NCBI RefSeq assembly: GCF_016086655.4
Contig: NC_052138.2
Location: 15,376,001-15,440,000 of the forward strand
DNA from: Lepeophtheirus salmonis
Taxonomy: Eukaryota; Arthropoda; Copepoda; Siphonostomatoida; Caligidae
Direction: 5' to 3'
Length of the DNA: 64,000 bases
Each line of letters starts with the position of its first letter. Positions within the stretch are counted from its first letter, which is position 1. Positions 46,473-58,429 of this stretch are shown here, in pieces. A model generated the notes under the pieces. It worked only from the letters and a program-made list of their open reading frames with translations. It ran no database searches and was not told the origin of the DNA. Made by a program: the position numbers and the translations under genes.

Positions 46473-47152
46473 AACCCTACTCTCTCCGATTTTAATAAAA
46501 CTTGGCACAATTGATGTACATGGGTAGAAACTAACTCCTGTGAAATTTTATCCCATTTGGATCAATAGCCTAGATGATATGGTCTTTTTAATTTTTCACT
46601 TTTTCGACAAATTTGACCTGGACCCCAAGTTTTAAAATCCCAAATCTCCACAACCACTTGACCAATATCAACGTATGAACCATCATTGAAAAGGTAATAA
46701 GTCTAGAACGCCAATTCGAGTATCATTTTCAGACTTGTCTTATAAAAGGAGGTAATTCCCTTCTAAACTTGAAAGCTTTGTGACCTTTGCCTTACCTTGC
46801 ATGAAAATGAATGTTCATACTGTTTACTATTAAAAAAAATTTGAGGTATTTTATTCCTTGTTCTCGTGTTATTTACAGTTGAAGTTCAAATTTTATAACA
46901 TATTTAACAATCAATTGAGATAATATGTATAAATAGAAATAAAATACTAAGGGATTAACTATTATCTCAAGTTATTGTTATTTAAGTTATAAAATTTGAA
47001 CTTCTAGGTCAAATTTGTTGAAAAAATCAAAAATTCAAAAGATCATATCTCCTAAACTATTGATTCGAATTTGATAAAATTTCACAGCAAATAGTTCCTA
47101 TCCACAGGCATCCATTGTGCCAAGTTTAATCTAAATCGGAGAAGGTAGGGTT
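46473..47152. repeat. large imperfect inverted repeat
   Basis: Arms of 147 bp each (46473-46619 and 47006-47152) are inverse copies with scattered differences; shared strings include ACTTGGCACAATTGATG/TGTGCCAAGTTTAAT. A second, perfect 19-bp pair GAAGTTCAAATTTTATAAC lies inside at 46881-46899 and 46986-47004. The whole can fold into a long stem with an asymmetric loop. Confidence 0.8.
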
Positions 47153-47224
47153 ACAGCCCTTGGGTGGACTGAGGTGGAATGACCCTAAACCACTAAAACC
47201 CCAACATATCCCTTGTTAGTTGAA

Positions 47225-48240
47225 ATTATTTTGAACTCTCAGCAAACTTCGTAATTCTTTACCTTTATGGATGTCGATCATCTCCTTGGGTTTATTAACT
47301 CCATATTGCAATTTCAAAAACTTCGGGTTTCTCCACGATATTTTCCCGGACTCTAATCGGACCCAGTAGCTTCTATTGACTCCCTTTTCTATGACTTCAC
47401 CTACATCCGACCATCTCCGAGTTCTATCATTTTGTTCTATTACATTAGTTCCTGCATCTAACTCAGGTACGTAATAATTTATTTCTTTTATCTATTTATC
47501 TCCTCATCCACCGATTGAGTCTAGAACGTTGTATCATAACTTATCTAAGTTGGGGGATTCAGATCGGACTTGATGACCATGTAACATTTCATTCGGTGAT
47601 TTTCCATCAATCTTCTGGGTATGTCTAAACTCAAGTAATCCCAGAAAAAACTCTTCTCACCCATAATTTCCATTTACTTTTTCTATAAGTGCCATAATTG
47701 CTTTGGCTATACTTTCAGCGTTGCCGTTATTTTGAGGATAATGAGGAAATGATGGTCCCCATGTTATGATCCATCTCATAAAAAAAACTCCTTAAATTCT
47801 ATAGAATTATACAGTTATACGTCCTCAACTTCATAAGAGTTTCCATCTCCGAAAATATCTTCCTCAACACTACAATTACATCCTTAGAATTATAACCCTC
47901 TTAAATTATTCTATGTATGGGTAACCCAATAGTCTATCACCATAAACGATATAATGTTTACCTTTACTCTCAAACAGGTGAGCAGATGCAATTTCGAACA
48001 GTCTTGTTGGAGTCGGATCACACAAAAGTGATTCCTTTGTTAAAGATAGTCACCTATCTATATATTTACTACATGACTGTACTATTTCTTGAATTTCCAT
48101 ATTCATTCTTGGTCAATAAAATGTTTGTCTGGCTTTTCTCTTTTTCCTTTCTGTTCCTTGACGTGAATAATGAAGCTTTTCCAAAATCTCTTTCCGTTTG
48201 GCTCTAATTTTTGTCCATTATAAAAAACTTCAGACAACAC
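47225..48240 (-). pseudogene. gypsy-type retrotransposon integrase relic
   Basis: Minus-strand frames follow a gypsy/Ty3 integrase, the enzyme that inserts LTR-retrotransposon DNA. The zinc-binding head reads KLHYSRQG (about 48180-48155) with later IVQSCSKYI (about 48100-48070). The core starts RLFEIASAHLFESKGKHYIV (about 48010-47950); the usual first catalytic aspartate in the ADLF position appears as histidine. Further on, HYPQNNGNAES (about 47745-47710) keeps the family glutamate. SPNEMLHGHQVRS (about 47605-47565) and SYWVRVESGKISWRNPKFL (about 47375-47315) mark the C-terminal domain. Parts of the core between 47790 and 47930 are decayed or missing, and stops are frequent. No LTRs or other pol domains were recognised. 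The plus frame at 47917-48207 is antisense. Confidence 0.8.
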
Positions 48241-48244
48241 AATG

Positions 48245-48585
48245 ACTAAAAACTGCCTTTTTCCTTTGTTTCATTCTGATCACCAAATCCAAGAGCTAAC
48301 ACATAATTATCCCGTAAAGTCTTCCAATTTACAAATTATTTATATTCTATGTTTTCTTCAAGCTAAAGTGGAGATTTTATAAGTATATTACATTTCTTGA
48401 CTTATTTGTGTGACACTTTCTTCCTCCAATTTCAATCCTTCTATTTTATCAAAATTTTTACAATTAAATGTTTTAAATATTTGTAATACACTTTTTTTTA
48501 TCCCGTATTTGTATATGAATTAGGTAGCAATATGCAAAGTGTACTCGGTGACGTATTTTCAAAATATTCATAAATTATTTTTTAC
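48245..48585. other. AT-rich spacer
   Basis: Upstream of the integrase in its own sense, but no RNase H or reverse transcriptase motif is visible. Confidence 0.4.
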
Positions 48586-48589
48586 TTGC

Positions 48590-48735
48590 TAAATGGGTCT
48601 TAAGTTGAATCAATGTTACTTTTTAAATAATTTTTCACGAAAATTAGCAGTATTTCTAGCAAAATAATAGATGATCCATTCAATTTAGTCAAATTAACTT
48701 AACTCATTCAATACTCATGGTCACATAAGGAAATA
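48590..48735 (+). repeat. dispersed repeat shared with 40805-40965
   Basis: GTCTTAAGTTGAATCAATGT, then CCATTCAATTTAGTCAAATT and ATACTCATGGTCACATAA are in the same order as in the other copy. Confidence 0.55.
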
Positions 48736-48739
48736 CCCT

Positions 48740-49295
48740 AATTTTTTTAATGGAACATAATTTTACATTGAAGGAAACAAGAGTTGATGTTATTATAAAT
48801 AGTCAAGAGTGTAACATTGAATTATTAATAGAGACATATATAACTACAAACATAAGTTCCAAAATCCATGTATAATAACTCAATTCACCCTACTAATTGT
48901 AAGGAAAGTCATCTTCTAAATCCCTTGCAATTGGTGGTTTGTTATCTTTGAGTATCATATTACATATGTAATACATTAGGGGCCATATTTGATAGAGGAG
49001 CTGCATAATAAGACGGGAAATGAAATGAGGAAAATCAAGTAAAATAATATTTGATTAAAACATGGAATTGAATTAGCCAAAGCTATAAATGAAAGTAATA
49101 ACTCATAGAGATTTGAAAGTTGTTAGAATCCCGGTAAGCGTAAATACTACGCCCGGGATGATCTCATAAAAGAATGTACCAATATTTTTGGAGTATCTTA
49201 CAACTTTTCTTTCAAAAAGAAATAGAGAAAACATCCATAATAATTATCTGGTTTTTAGACAAATTCTCCCCACTTTGACAATAAAAGAGGTTAAA
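48740..49295. other. AT-rich spacer
   Basis: Nothing recognised. Confidence 0.4.
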
Positions 49296-49299
49296 AAAA

Positions 49300-49990
49300 A
49301 TACAAAATAAGTAAGTCAAAAAAAAAGGAGGAAAGCAACTTAGTTTTCATATCATTTCATTAAATTAACTGCAAGCAGCTATGCAATAAGAAAATAAATA
49401 TAAACCCCACACCCATTTCTATTAATGATATAGGTAAGAAGAGGGAAGAAAATTATGTGTAAAATATAAAAAAAATGAAGTCGAAAATCAACATGGTAAC
49501 CCTGATAATTTGGATGCGATCAGCTTCAATAAGCTGTGAAAAGGAGGAGAAGGAAGTAAACAAGGACATTGACAAGAATTGCACGGATGTCGATCCCCAA
49601 TTCTACTCCGAATCCAATAAGGACTTCAAACCATAACTCTGGAACCAATCCTCAGGCCTACGTTTTATCAGGTTTTGAATATAATTGAATCTATTTAGGA
49701 AAGGATGTTCACTACTAAGGGATTAAACAACTGCTAAGGAAAAGGAAAATTCATTCTTCAGTTTATTATTTTTAAAAAACAGACCAGCTAAAAAATTGAC
49801 AGGATTTACATTACTAGGCAGGAATTACAGCAATATCGATCCACAATTCCACTCCGAGTCCACAATGGACTTACACTCTATAACAATTCCATTGTGTTAC
49901 TCATTGTCTTTCACGTTTTTGATTACTTTATCGTATAGGTATATATTCAAGAATAAAATAAAAACTTTGAGAAATATGAAATCATCTTGA
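49300..49990 (+). mobile_element. cluster of two or three MITE-II copies
   Basis: The landmarks occur more than once in the same direction. TCATTTCATTAAATTAACTG at 49353 precedes CAACATGGTAACCCTGATAA and GCACGGATGTCGATCCCCAA (49490-49605). A third set, CAGCAATATCGATCCACAAT then CTCCGAGTCCACAATGGAC, follows at 49828-49870. This suggests tandem or nested insertions. Confidence 0.7.
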
Positions 49991-49994
49991 GGTT

Positions 49995-51035
49995 TCAATT
50001 ACAAAAAGAGGGTGTTCTTAAAATTGCATGTTTTTTTAACCTCTGGAAACTAATAGTTAGAGTGTATCAAGAGTTAATTCTAATTTGACAAAAGGAATAA
50101 TTTTTGAGAAATTTAGAATCTTACTTAACAAATTTATGATATAAAAATTAAAATATGCATTCTGAGTAATTTGTGCTTGAATATGTTGCATTCATAAATA
50201 ATTGACAATTTCTTTTTCCTCCAAAGTTGTTTTCTTATGAGTAAAGTGGTAAACCTTATGTATTTTTTAACGTACGATTTTTGTTGTTATTGACCACATG
50301 AATAGTTTATTCTATTTTATTATCTGTTATCATAATTATTTCATTCTCGAGGGAGAACATCCAAGTATAAAGTTTATCCAGCAGTGTGTCTGCTCATAGA
50401 ACCTCCATATTATCAACCTGCAAATATAATAAAATAAATTTACAATTATTCTTCCATTTAATTGGAAAAAAGAATTAACTATTATTTTAAATGTTTTTAA
50501 AGTGATTAATCATGATTACTCTAAGAAGAGCTTTATTTGAGTAATTGAAGATAGAAATGGAGCTCATGGCCGTCTCTTAGTGAAGGATTTCAATTATTAA
50601 AGTACTTTAACTAGTAGTGGTCTAATAGAAAATCGCGATTATAATAAATTAAAAATTGGTTTATTGGAAGGTAACTCTCATTCCAATAACAGACTTCATT
50701 GTAAATATTCCTTTCCTAAATATCATTTCATCTCAAATACCCTATATTATTAAGTATTAAGTGAATACTTTTTTTGAAGCCTCATACAAGAAAAGTTTTC
50801 ATGAAAAAACTGAAAGGCTTTTATAGCAAATATGTTTCAAATCTATCTATTTGAGTAAACTGTCCAGTTCATTCATGGTTATTCTTTCCCTCACTTGTAT
50901 CAAAAAAGAGCTTCACTTAATGTCCATTATTATCAACTCTAGAAAAACTATTGTAATGAACAGATCAGTCTCTATTCCTAATTAGTCAAAGAGTTAAAAA
51001 GTTGTTTTCATACTTGTATTTGTAATTCCTGCAAA
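49995..51035. other. AT-rich spacer
   Basis: Nothing recognised. Confidence 0.4.
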
Positions 51036-51340
51036 ATGTATAATTATCATGGATGCATATATATAGTGTGTATTTAAGGCATGTTAAAAAAAAAGAAACC
51101 GAAAATTTTCTTAGTAATCCTGACAATTTGAAGAACGTTTTGGAAGAGAGCAACTTAGCTGTCATGACGTTTCATTCGATCAGCTACATTCAGCTGTGAC
51201 AAGGGGTAAGGGGAAAATAATTAAAAAAGGACATAGTCAAGAATTACTCCGATGTCGATCCTCAATTCTACTCCTAGTCCAACAAGGATTTATAATTAAA
51301 ACTCCACAACAAACCCTCAAGTTTACTCTCTATCTTTTAT
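51036..51340 (+). mobile_element. MITE-II copy, left two thirds
   Basis: GGCATGTTAAAAAAAAAGAA, then GCTGTCATGACGTTTCATTC and CCGATGTCGATCCTCAATTC. The right end is missing. Confidence 0.75.
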
Positions 51341-51347
51341 GAAAAAG

Positions 51348-51371
51348 AATATCTTTATTAATAAAGATATT
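51348..51371. repeat. 24-bp perfect palindrome
   Basis: The half-site AATATCTTTATT is followed directly by its inverse. It lies at the broken edge of the MITE-II copy. Confidence 0.85.
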
Positions 51372-51374
51372 TAC

Positions 51375-51875
51375 CAAAGAGGACCACATTATTTTTCATA
51401 ATCTAAAATCGTCTTTTACTGTTATTTTAATGATATAAGAAACTTAGAATTAATAAAAAAACATGAGGTGTGGTTGAAGGATATTATGTTCCTCTTTGTT
51501 CCTCACTTAGTATGTCATTGCAGTATTATTTACCTTCATCAAACTATTTTTGCATATAATAGGAGAGTTGAAAATGCTTTGCAACTAAATGTACCCATAA
51601 AGTAGGACTACATTATCTTTCAAAGGCATGATCGTCTTCTATTTTTTTTTTTTTTTTTTAATGACAGTTGAGACTTAAGGGATTTGGAAGTATGACTTGA
51701 TATGTCCTCAGCTACATTAATAATTCAGCCTTATAAATGGATCATAGACATGAGTTTTTTTGGTTTTTTTTTATGTACATCAATGACACTTAAAGACTCT
51801 AATCTAAAAAAGTGTTTTCTAATAATAAACTAGAAGACAAAATGGAGTAGACATGGGAAATAACAAACTTCAAGA
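51375..51875. other. AT-rich spacer
   Basis: Includes a T21 tract at about 51640; nothing else. Confidence 0.4.
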
Positions 51876-51879
51876 GTTT

Positions 51880-52195
51880 GAATGGAGAAGTTGTGGATAA
51901 CGGATGTGACCTATCTTTTTCATCATTGGGTATTTGATTCGAGAATAATGATTCCATACAAGATATAGAGCCAACCAATGGAGGATAAAGAAGTAGGTGT
52001 AGAATTAACTATACTTCCATTAAATGAGATGAGATCCACCGAGTGAGAACTTTTTCTTAAGAGATGAGATCCCTAAACATCAATGATATCCAAATATCAT
52101 GAACACATATTAATTATTAAGAACTTTGACTGAACGCTGATCAATTTCTCCAGGTGCTCCAGGAAAAAGATCCATCCTTACTGTCTACAAAGTCA
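51880..52195 (+). repeat. dispersed repeat related to 18480-18935
   Basis: Shares ordered short blocks with the earlier copy; see that entry for the strings. Confidence 0.4.
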
Positions 52196-52199
52196 TTGC

Positions 52200-52585
52200 T
52201 TTGATGTATATAGCACTATTCTGACTAAAGTTTACCCTACAAACTATTTTCATCTCATAGTTTCTTGCAGGGAATATAATGAAGAGTCCTCACAGCCAAG
52301 TTGTTCTCTTCTCAAACAATATTCAAATTATCAGGATGACCTCGTTAATTTTCGGTTTCCTTTCTTTTTACCTACCGGCGGATCATATTATTTCCAACAA
52401 TGATAATCATTGTATGATTGTCCAGTTTACGGCATAATGCAGTAGTCATTATTTTAAAGTTTTTTCAGCAGTCTGTTGGCATCTGTATCTTGTAGTCATC
52501 TAGGAACTATTTAGAAAAAGTCAATCATTAATATTTATTTATCAACAATAAACTTGTGATCTTTAGTTATAAAACATTAAATAAA
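52200..52585. other. AT-rich spacer
   Basis: Nothing recognised. Confidence 0.4.
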
Positions 52586-52587
52586 AT

Positions 52588-53020
52588 CAGGGGTGTCCAC
52601 AAGGGTTGTAACCCCCCTAAAAAAAAGAAGGTATTTTTGCTTTAAACTAGAAAGTTTAATGTTTAAAATTTTATTTAATTTTTCAATTTTTTTTCCAAAA
52701 AATTAAATTTTCTGTTTTAAAGCTTTGGATTCAATTTTTTTTTTTGCTTTTCAATAGTAAATTTGATATTGGAAATTTAGTTTTTGAAATTTTTTTCAAA
52801 AAAATTTAATTATCTGTTAATAGCTTTAAATTTTTGAAATTTTTTCCAAAAAATTTAATTTTTCAAATCTTGGTCCAAAAAATTAACTATTTGATGTTTT
52901 TTTCCAAAAATTTAATTTTCTATATATATTTGAAATTTATTTTTCGAAATTTTTTGCTGAAAATTTACTTTTTCAATATTTTTTTCAAAAAAGTTAATTT
53001 TTCTGTTAATTTGAATAGTC
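52588..53020 (-). mobile_element. MITE-I copy, one end missing
   Basis: CAGGGGTGTCCACAAGGGTT, then the G/C fold GTTGTAACCCCCC, then the AT-rich interior with repeated TTTTTTCCAAAAAATT. It has the same orientation as the complete copy at 33228; the distal end is lost. Confidence 0.7.
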
Positions 53021-53024
53021 TTTA

Positions 53025-53340
53025 GGATTACAGTAGCTTAGTATTAATGACGTTTCATTAAATTAGCTTCGAGCTGCTGTTATAATATGTAATAAAACAA
53101 AAATCCTACTCGATATCTTGCATATAAATAGATAGGAATTAATCTGATGTCTATTCTAAATTCTACTACAAAGACGTGAACTTATAACTTCCAACAAATC
53201 TCCTTCATTACTCTCCATCTTTTATGGGCACACTCACAAGTACTTACTTTATCCTTAGATGTTTTCTCTCCAAGAATTAAAGAATAATGATAACAGCTGT
53301 GATAAATAAAAAAAATAATCTTCAGATTACCAACAACAAA
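53025..53340 (+). mobile_element. MITE-II copy, ends missing
   Basis: ATGACGTTTCATTAAATTAG, then CTCTCCATCTTTTATGGGCA and AATAATGATAACAGCTG. It abuts the MITE-I copy. Confidence 0.7.
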
Positions 53341-53344
53341 AAAA

Positions 53345-55085
53345 ATCTCGCACGCGTCAATATCATACTTTATACAGCTCTATGAATAGTATAGATAAAT
53401 TAAAGGCCTCTATATAATTTTAAAATATGTAACTAACTGTAAAGATTTCATTAATGTTGGGGTTGCTTCTGAAAATCTTAGGCCGGCTTGAGGTCGTTTA
53501 ATTATTAGTGAATCAAATTTTATGGAATTTCGATCTGAATCTGTCTGAAAGAAAAATTTGATGTAGATGAAATGGCCTTCGCCTTCTTTGGATTCAATTC
53601 CCCTTTTGAGTCAATTGTTTTGATTGTTATTTTATCTTAATTGCGAAGGGATGGCCCCATGTTTATTCTATTGCTATAAAACTCATTTTATACTTCTTCA
53701 CAACACTATTTTTACCCAAGTGTGAACAAACGTGGCACATGTCTTGCACACAACCTTCTCATGTCCAAATTTTCAGATACTAAACCACCAGTACCGCTTT
53801 GCAGATGTTCTTCACAATTTTTCAGCATATAATGACTCATTTAAGCTCCGCCAGCCAAAAACTTTTACTTTTATGAACGAAGGAACAGACTCACTAATGG
53901 TTGGACTAAGGCCTTTTAAATAAAAATGACAATTTTTACAAATTCACTGAGAGCGTACATAATTAATGGCTGCAAAACAAATTCTAACCAACATGGCGCC
54001 CTTAAACTTGTAACATATGAGTTATAGATTATGTACTTTCTAGTATAGTGATTTTTTAAAGAACTAACGTCATCTCTTAGTCACTTCTTGTACTGCTTTC
54101 CTATGATCAATAGTGAAACGCTTCTGTTTCTCATCTCAGCAAGACAATTAATTGATTGATGGCATTGCCTTGAGTTTTAAACTTGAACTCTTATTAAGAA
54201 GATGACTCAGTTTTATCATCTAAACACAGACATACCCATATATTACTTTTTATATTCACACATTAAATTGGGATTTACGTACATTGTATGTATGTGATGT
54301 AGTTTAAATAAACAAAACTGAATCCAAAATCGTACTGCTTAATATGTAAAATCTATTTATACTATGCCTTTATACAATCTAAACTGTACACAATACGAAA
54401 TATGTATAACAGACTGTCCTGTTTTCAGCTTAGTATACCCCATGATTCATACTTAAGTTTATACTTAAATAAATGCTCACTGTTCGAGTTTTGATAGGAA
54501 GTTTTAAAATGTGAGGTTGCGTTATATTCTAATAAGCATTTAGGATTAATTTTATTTATAAATATTGGTTGTATCTGAAAGACGACAAAAAAGCCAAAAG
54601 AATTATTGTGATGGAAATACAACCGTACCAGAAGACCCTAAGCAAAATTCCTCAGGATCAGCTGGACTGCCTTGTATAGTATTAAAAGCGATTCTCTGAT
54701 TAAAGTATTTTTTATTATTAAATATTATGGTGTGACAGACTTGGAACACAGGCCGCCTGTTAAGAATCCTAGGTATAAATTATAATGAAATGTAATATGT
54801 ATGTATTTATTTATAAGTAATGATGTTGGAAACACAGAGAGAAAATATAATAATTGGGTACTTTATTTGTAAAATGATACAAACCTCATTTGTTATTGTC
54901 TGTTATATGCTTATACTTTTTTTCTCTATTTCTCCTCACATTTTTGATAGCACATAGTATATCATGGAATTTAATTACTCTTAAAAACAGTCCTTACTTC
55001 TTTTTTTCACTAACGAATGAGTTATAGCTCTACATAAGTCTATGAATGATTATTAGGGTTCTAAATCCTAAGCATTATTTCAGCG
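53345..55085. other. spacer with short unassigned frames
   Basis: The 63-codon frame at 53732 and a 33-codon plus stretch at 54573-54671 (RIIVMEIQPYQKTLSKIP) read like protein. Neither has family motifs or convincing splice sites. Confidence 0.3.
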
Positions 55086-55089
55086 TGTC

Positions 55090-55400
55090 TTTCCAAAGTA
55101 GCTGTAATTATTCTTCCATTCTTGAGGAACGAACATCTAAGCCTACGTATAAATTGTAACCACAAGTGTGTGCTCATAAATAACGATGAGTAACCATGGG
55201 AATTATAAATGAGATTCCTTGCAAAACAAATCAGAGTAGAATTGAGGATTGGAAATGGAGTAGTTCCTGCCTATGTCTTTGCTATTTACAATGTGCTGTA
55301 TGTATTTATCTAATTGTCTATAGTTATTCTAATACAACATAATGACAGCTAAGCTTCTCTCGTCCGAAACCTTCTTCAAATGGTCATGTTCACATTCGAT
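55090..55400 (-). mobile_element. MITE-II copy, reverse
   Basis: ATCAGAGTAGAATTGAGGAT, then AACATAATGACAGCTAAGCT and CGAAACCTTCTTCAAATGGT. It lies just beyond the last exon of the minus-strand gene candidate. Confidence 0.7.
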
Positions 55401-55597
55401 TTCTATTTTTAAGGTATTGGTAAGCCCTATAATTTAAAAAAACTAATTTTTCATACATATAATGAACACAAAATAAGTCCACCAACGAATGACTAAATGT
55501 CTGGATATACAAAAAGCACTTATTATCACCTTCCTAATATAATGTATGTATTATAATAAATAATTATTATGGAATGCAGTCGCAATATTCCACTTAC

Positions 55598-56321
55598 TTT
55601 AGTATACTCCTTATTTGGTAAATTAAAGAGAAGATGGGGAATATGTAAACCGAGTTTATCGTTCAAGGGGCCGTAAGTATACCCCGAATACATCGTGGGA
55701 AATAGTTGGAAATCTGTAAGCTTTGCATGGCTCATCAAGCTCAAAAGTAGTTCCAATTCCTGTGCAAAATACCTGAAAGAAAATTTTAAAAGTAATATGG
55801 AGTTTTTATTCAAGAAAATAACTTTCATGGGTCCTCTGGAGCTGTTTAAGTCTTCGAGTATTTTTAGTGCATAATGAAAGTTAATGAAAAAATTATGGAA
55901 ATCAACTGTGGCCTTCGTTCTTTTTATGTTGAACGTAGACGAGCCATTGAACTTTAACGATAGATTAGACACTAGAGATGAATTCTTCAAGAGATCAGGA
56001 CTTTGAGCAATAAGACATTTCTGCAACGAGACACAGAAGCTATGCTAACGTACTTCTTTCCTATTAATGTAATAAAAAACGGATTAAGCCTGGTTGTACA
56101 AAGTTTTATACCCCCTCCTGTACTACTTCCTCAGCGTTGGAACCATAACCTCTTTCAAGTATCAGCAAAAAAGCCATTGTAATTCGAATTATGAATTCCC
56201 CATTTGATTTGGTATCTAAGCATTTTTACTCGGTATCTTCTTACTTTACTTCGTTTAGGTTCTAAACCGTCAGAGAACCTACTCACCAACTCAAAAAAAT
56301 ATTCTGCAACTTTTTCATTTA
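55598..56321 (-). CDS. gene fragment, three in-phase exons, unknown product
   Basis: The model has exon a 56321-56245 (77 nt), exon b 56020-55823 (198 nt) and exon c 55759-55598 (162 nt). Exon a ends AAA|GTAAGA. Exon b starts after CTCGTTGCAG and ends AAA|GTTATT, a weak donor. Exon c starts after TTTTGCACAG and ends AAA|GTAAGT. All these junctions fall between codons (phase 0). The introns are 224 and 63 nt; the 63-nt intron has no stop, so an unspliced 166-codon frame also crosses exons b and c. The 145 codons read smoothly: EYFFELVSRFSDGLEPKRSK in exon a, SLKFNGSSTFNIKRTK and LKILEDLNSSRGPMK in exon b, SLMSHAKLTDFQLFPTMYSG in exon c. I recognise no domain. The start and the stop are not found, so the gene would continue on both sides. 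It could also be an unrecognised retroelement. Confidence 0.4.
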
Positions 56322-56324
56322 CTC

Positions 56325-57055
56325 AAAAAGAAAAGTGATTCCGCCACAAAATAGCTCATTCAAATCTTTTTACGTATAAAGCAAGAGTTGGAAATTAGAA
56401 ATACAGAGAGAAACTGCACACCCTGTAACTCTGATACAATGTCACATCTATTCTACGATTTCCAATATGGCTCACTTGGTGAACATGAACCCTTTAATTT
56501 CTGATAAATATTACGAGTCATCAATAACGATTGGAGATTGGTTTTTAATGTCACTTCCTACACACAGATTGCACTTTAAAATAGAGTAACTTCCTACTTT
56601 TTCAATAACTATTGTTCTGGACAGACTTCCGGCCGCCCCCCTTCAAAAAAAAAAAAAAAAAAAAAATACTGCAGATTAATTAAGACCTGAATGGAACGCT
56701 TATCGTTTGAGTAACTGAGCAAATGGAGAACAATGCTTCTAATCTTAACTTTTTACGTCTGTATATTTGATTTAAAAATATGTGGCAACTCGTTTGTTGC
56801 TTGTTTGTTTAACTATCGTTTGACAAAAAATAAAAAAAATATTATTCTTCAGTTTAATAAAATAGTATCCTTAAGAAGACTCTCATTAGTGTATTTGATG
56901 ATGGAAATGGAAATCGCCTAGTGAAAGATTTCATACATTAAAAGTGCTTTAAAAGTGTTCCATGGCTAGATAATTTGTGGTCATAATCTGGATTTGATGG
57001 AAAAAAGTCCTTATTCAAATATTTGATTGCCTTATATTCCTTTCAGATATATTAT
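56325..57055. other. spacer with A22 tract
   Basis: An A22 run at 56645-56666 follows a C-rich GGCCGCCCCCC. Otherwise nothing is recognised; a promoter or first exon for the minus-strand candidate cannot be identified. Confidence 0.4.
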
Positions 57056-57059
57056 TATA

Positions 57060-58425
57060 TCAGATGTCCTATATTATTGAGTAAAAAACAAGGATTAGTG
57101 GTTGTGAATCCATTTATGCTTATGCAGATGATACATCAGCAATCATAGCGGCTGGAAGAGTTTTAACGATAGCATTCATCATTGAAATATATAGGCTTCT
57201 GTCATTGTTCGATATTTTGTCACGCATAAAAATTAATCTAGAAAAAACCGAGCTAATATCAAATAATAATGACATCAACTCAATATATTCCTTGCGTGCG
57301 AAATCAAGGATCAAGGTGCTTGGAGCTGTTATTGGGAAGGATTCAATGGACTACAATAAGCAGGAAATTATTTCCCGAATAAAGAAAAATACAAATCTAA
57401 TTAAATCTCTTAACTTTCATAGATGGGAGCGAGTTCAAATTTGGAACTCATATATAGTTCCAAAGGTCTACATCTTCTACGTATATGTATTTATGACATC
57501 AAAATCAGAGATAGATGATACATTGTTGAACTTCCTAGACCTTCAACGCAAACTGAATATATCCATAAAAAGAAGCACTACTCCCAAAAGCCTATACGGG
57601 CTTGGGGCAATAGATTTAAGAAGCTTTTGGAAATTTCTTTTACCTGAATCGATTTTGAAATGTTTATGAAGAGAGGACTTTTGGAACTCTAGAGTCTCCT
57701 CTGATTGTATTAATCTCCAATATTCCAACTATGGGGTACGTTCAATAACAAGTAATTTATGTACACTCAAATATTGGTGCTCCCTCTTTAACAATGTAAA
57801 GGATACTTTTTATACTCTTGAACTAGTCATGCATGTGTACGCTCCATTAAAAGGTTCCTTCATAGAAATTCCTGTTTGTCTCCATAAAAAACCGGTTTTT
57901 TCTTGGTTGATCTTCTTAACTACAGGGATAATCTTTTAGTTACGATGACGCATAAAAAAATCTATAAAATGCAGAAGATACGACATGAGCATACTTATGA
58001 TTTTACTAAGGCGCTTTTTGTAAGAGAGGAGCTCACTAAGATAAAAGTTGTATCAATAAGAAAAATGTAGTGTGAATCATCAGTAGTGCCACTGATTAAA
58101 AATGTTTTAAAGAAGACTTTTGAGCTCTTTCTGAAAAATGGGTTTCTTAAAGGTCTGATTACTGGAACTCTGGAAGTGTCAACTTTTTTAAGCAACGACA
58201 AACCTTGCTACTTTTGTAGGAAAGAGCAAGAAATAAATATCACATTCTAAATGAATGTAAAACACTGCGGCCAATATATGACACATTGGCAGAAGAACTA
58301 GAAGTGGTTTTTGGAAGGCCAATAAAGGGACAGGATTTTTTTGTTTTAATATCAAAAAGTGACGTATACTTAGATGCAGTAACCGTAAAGTTACAGTACA
58401 GCAATCAAAGCAAAAAAAAATGAAA
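57060..58425 (+). pseudogene. non-LTR retrotransposon, RT to C-terminal end
   Basis: The plus strand enters a LINE reverse transcriptase just before its catalytic motif: ISGCESIYAYADDTSAII (about 57094-57147), with YADD as the active site. It continues in one frame for about 180 codons, including INLEKTELIS, RIKVLGAVIG and LYGLGAIDLRS, to a stop at 57669. Beyond it the frame is broken repeatedly, but the C-terminal zinc knuckle is recognisable: LITGTLEVSTFL, PCYFCRKEQE (about 58203-58232) and, after a frameshift, HILNECKTLRPIYDTLAEEL (about 58241-58300), then DFFVLISKSDVYLDAVTVKL. The endonuclease and early RT motifs are absent, so this is a 5'-truncated copy. The GTLEV and CYFC/CFFC blocks relate it to 42730-43330. 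Minus frames at 57120, 57543 and 57995 are antisense. Confidence 0.85.
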
Positions 58426-58429
58426 ATTG

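Noticed and set aside
47917..48207. 96-codon plus-strand frame
   Set aside because: Antisense to the gypsy integrase zinc-binding region.
54573..54671. Short plus-strand exon-like stretch
   Set aside because: Only 33 codons with a weak acceptor and a poor donor. It reads like protein but cannot be supported alone.
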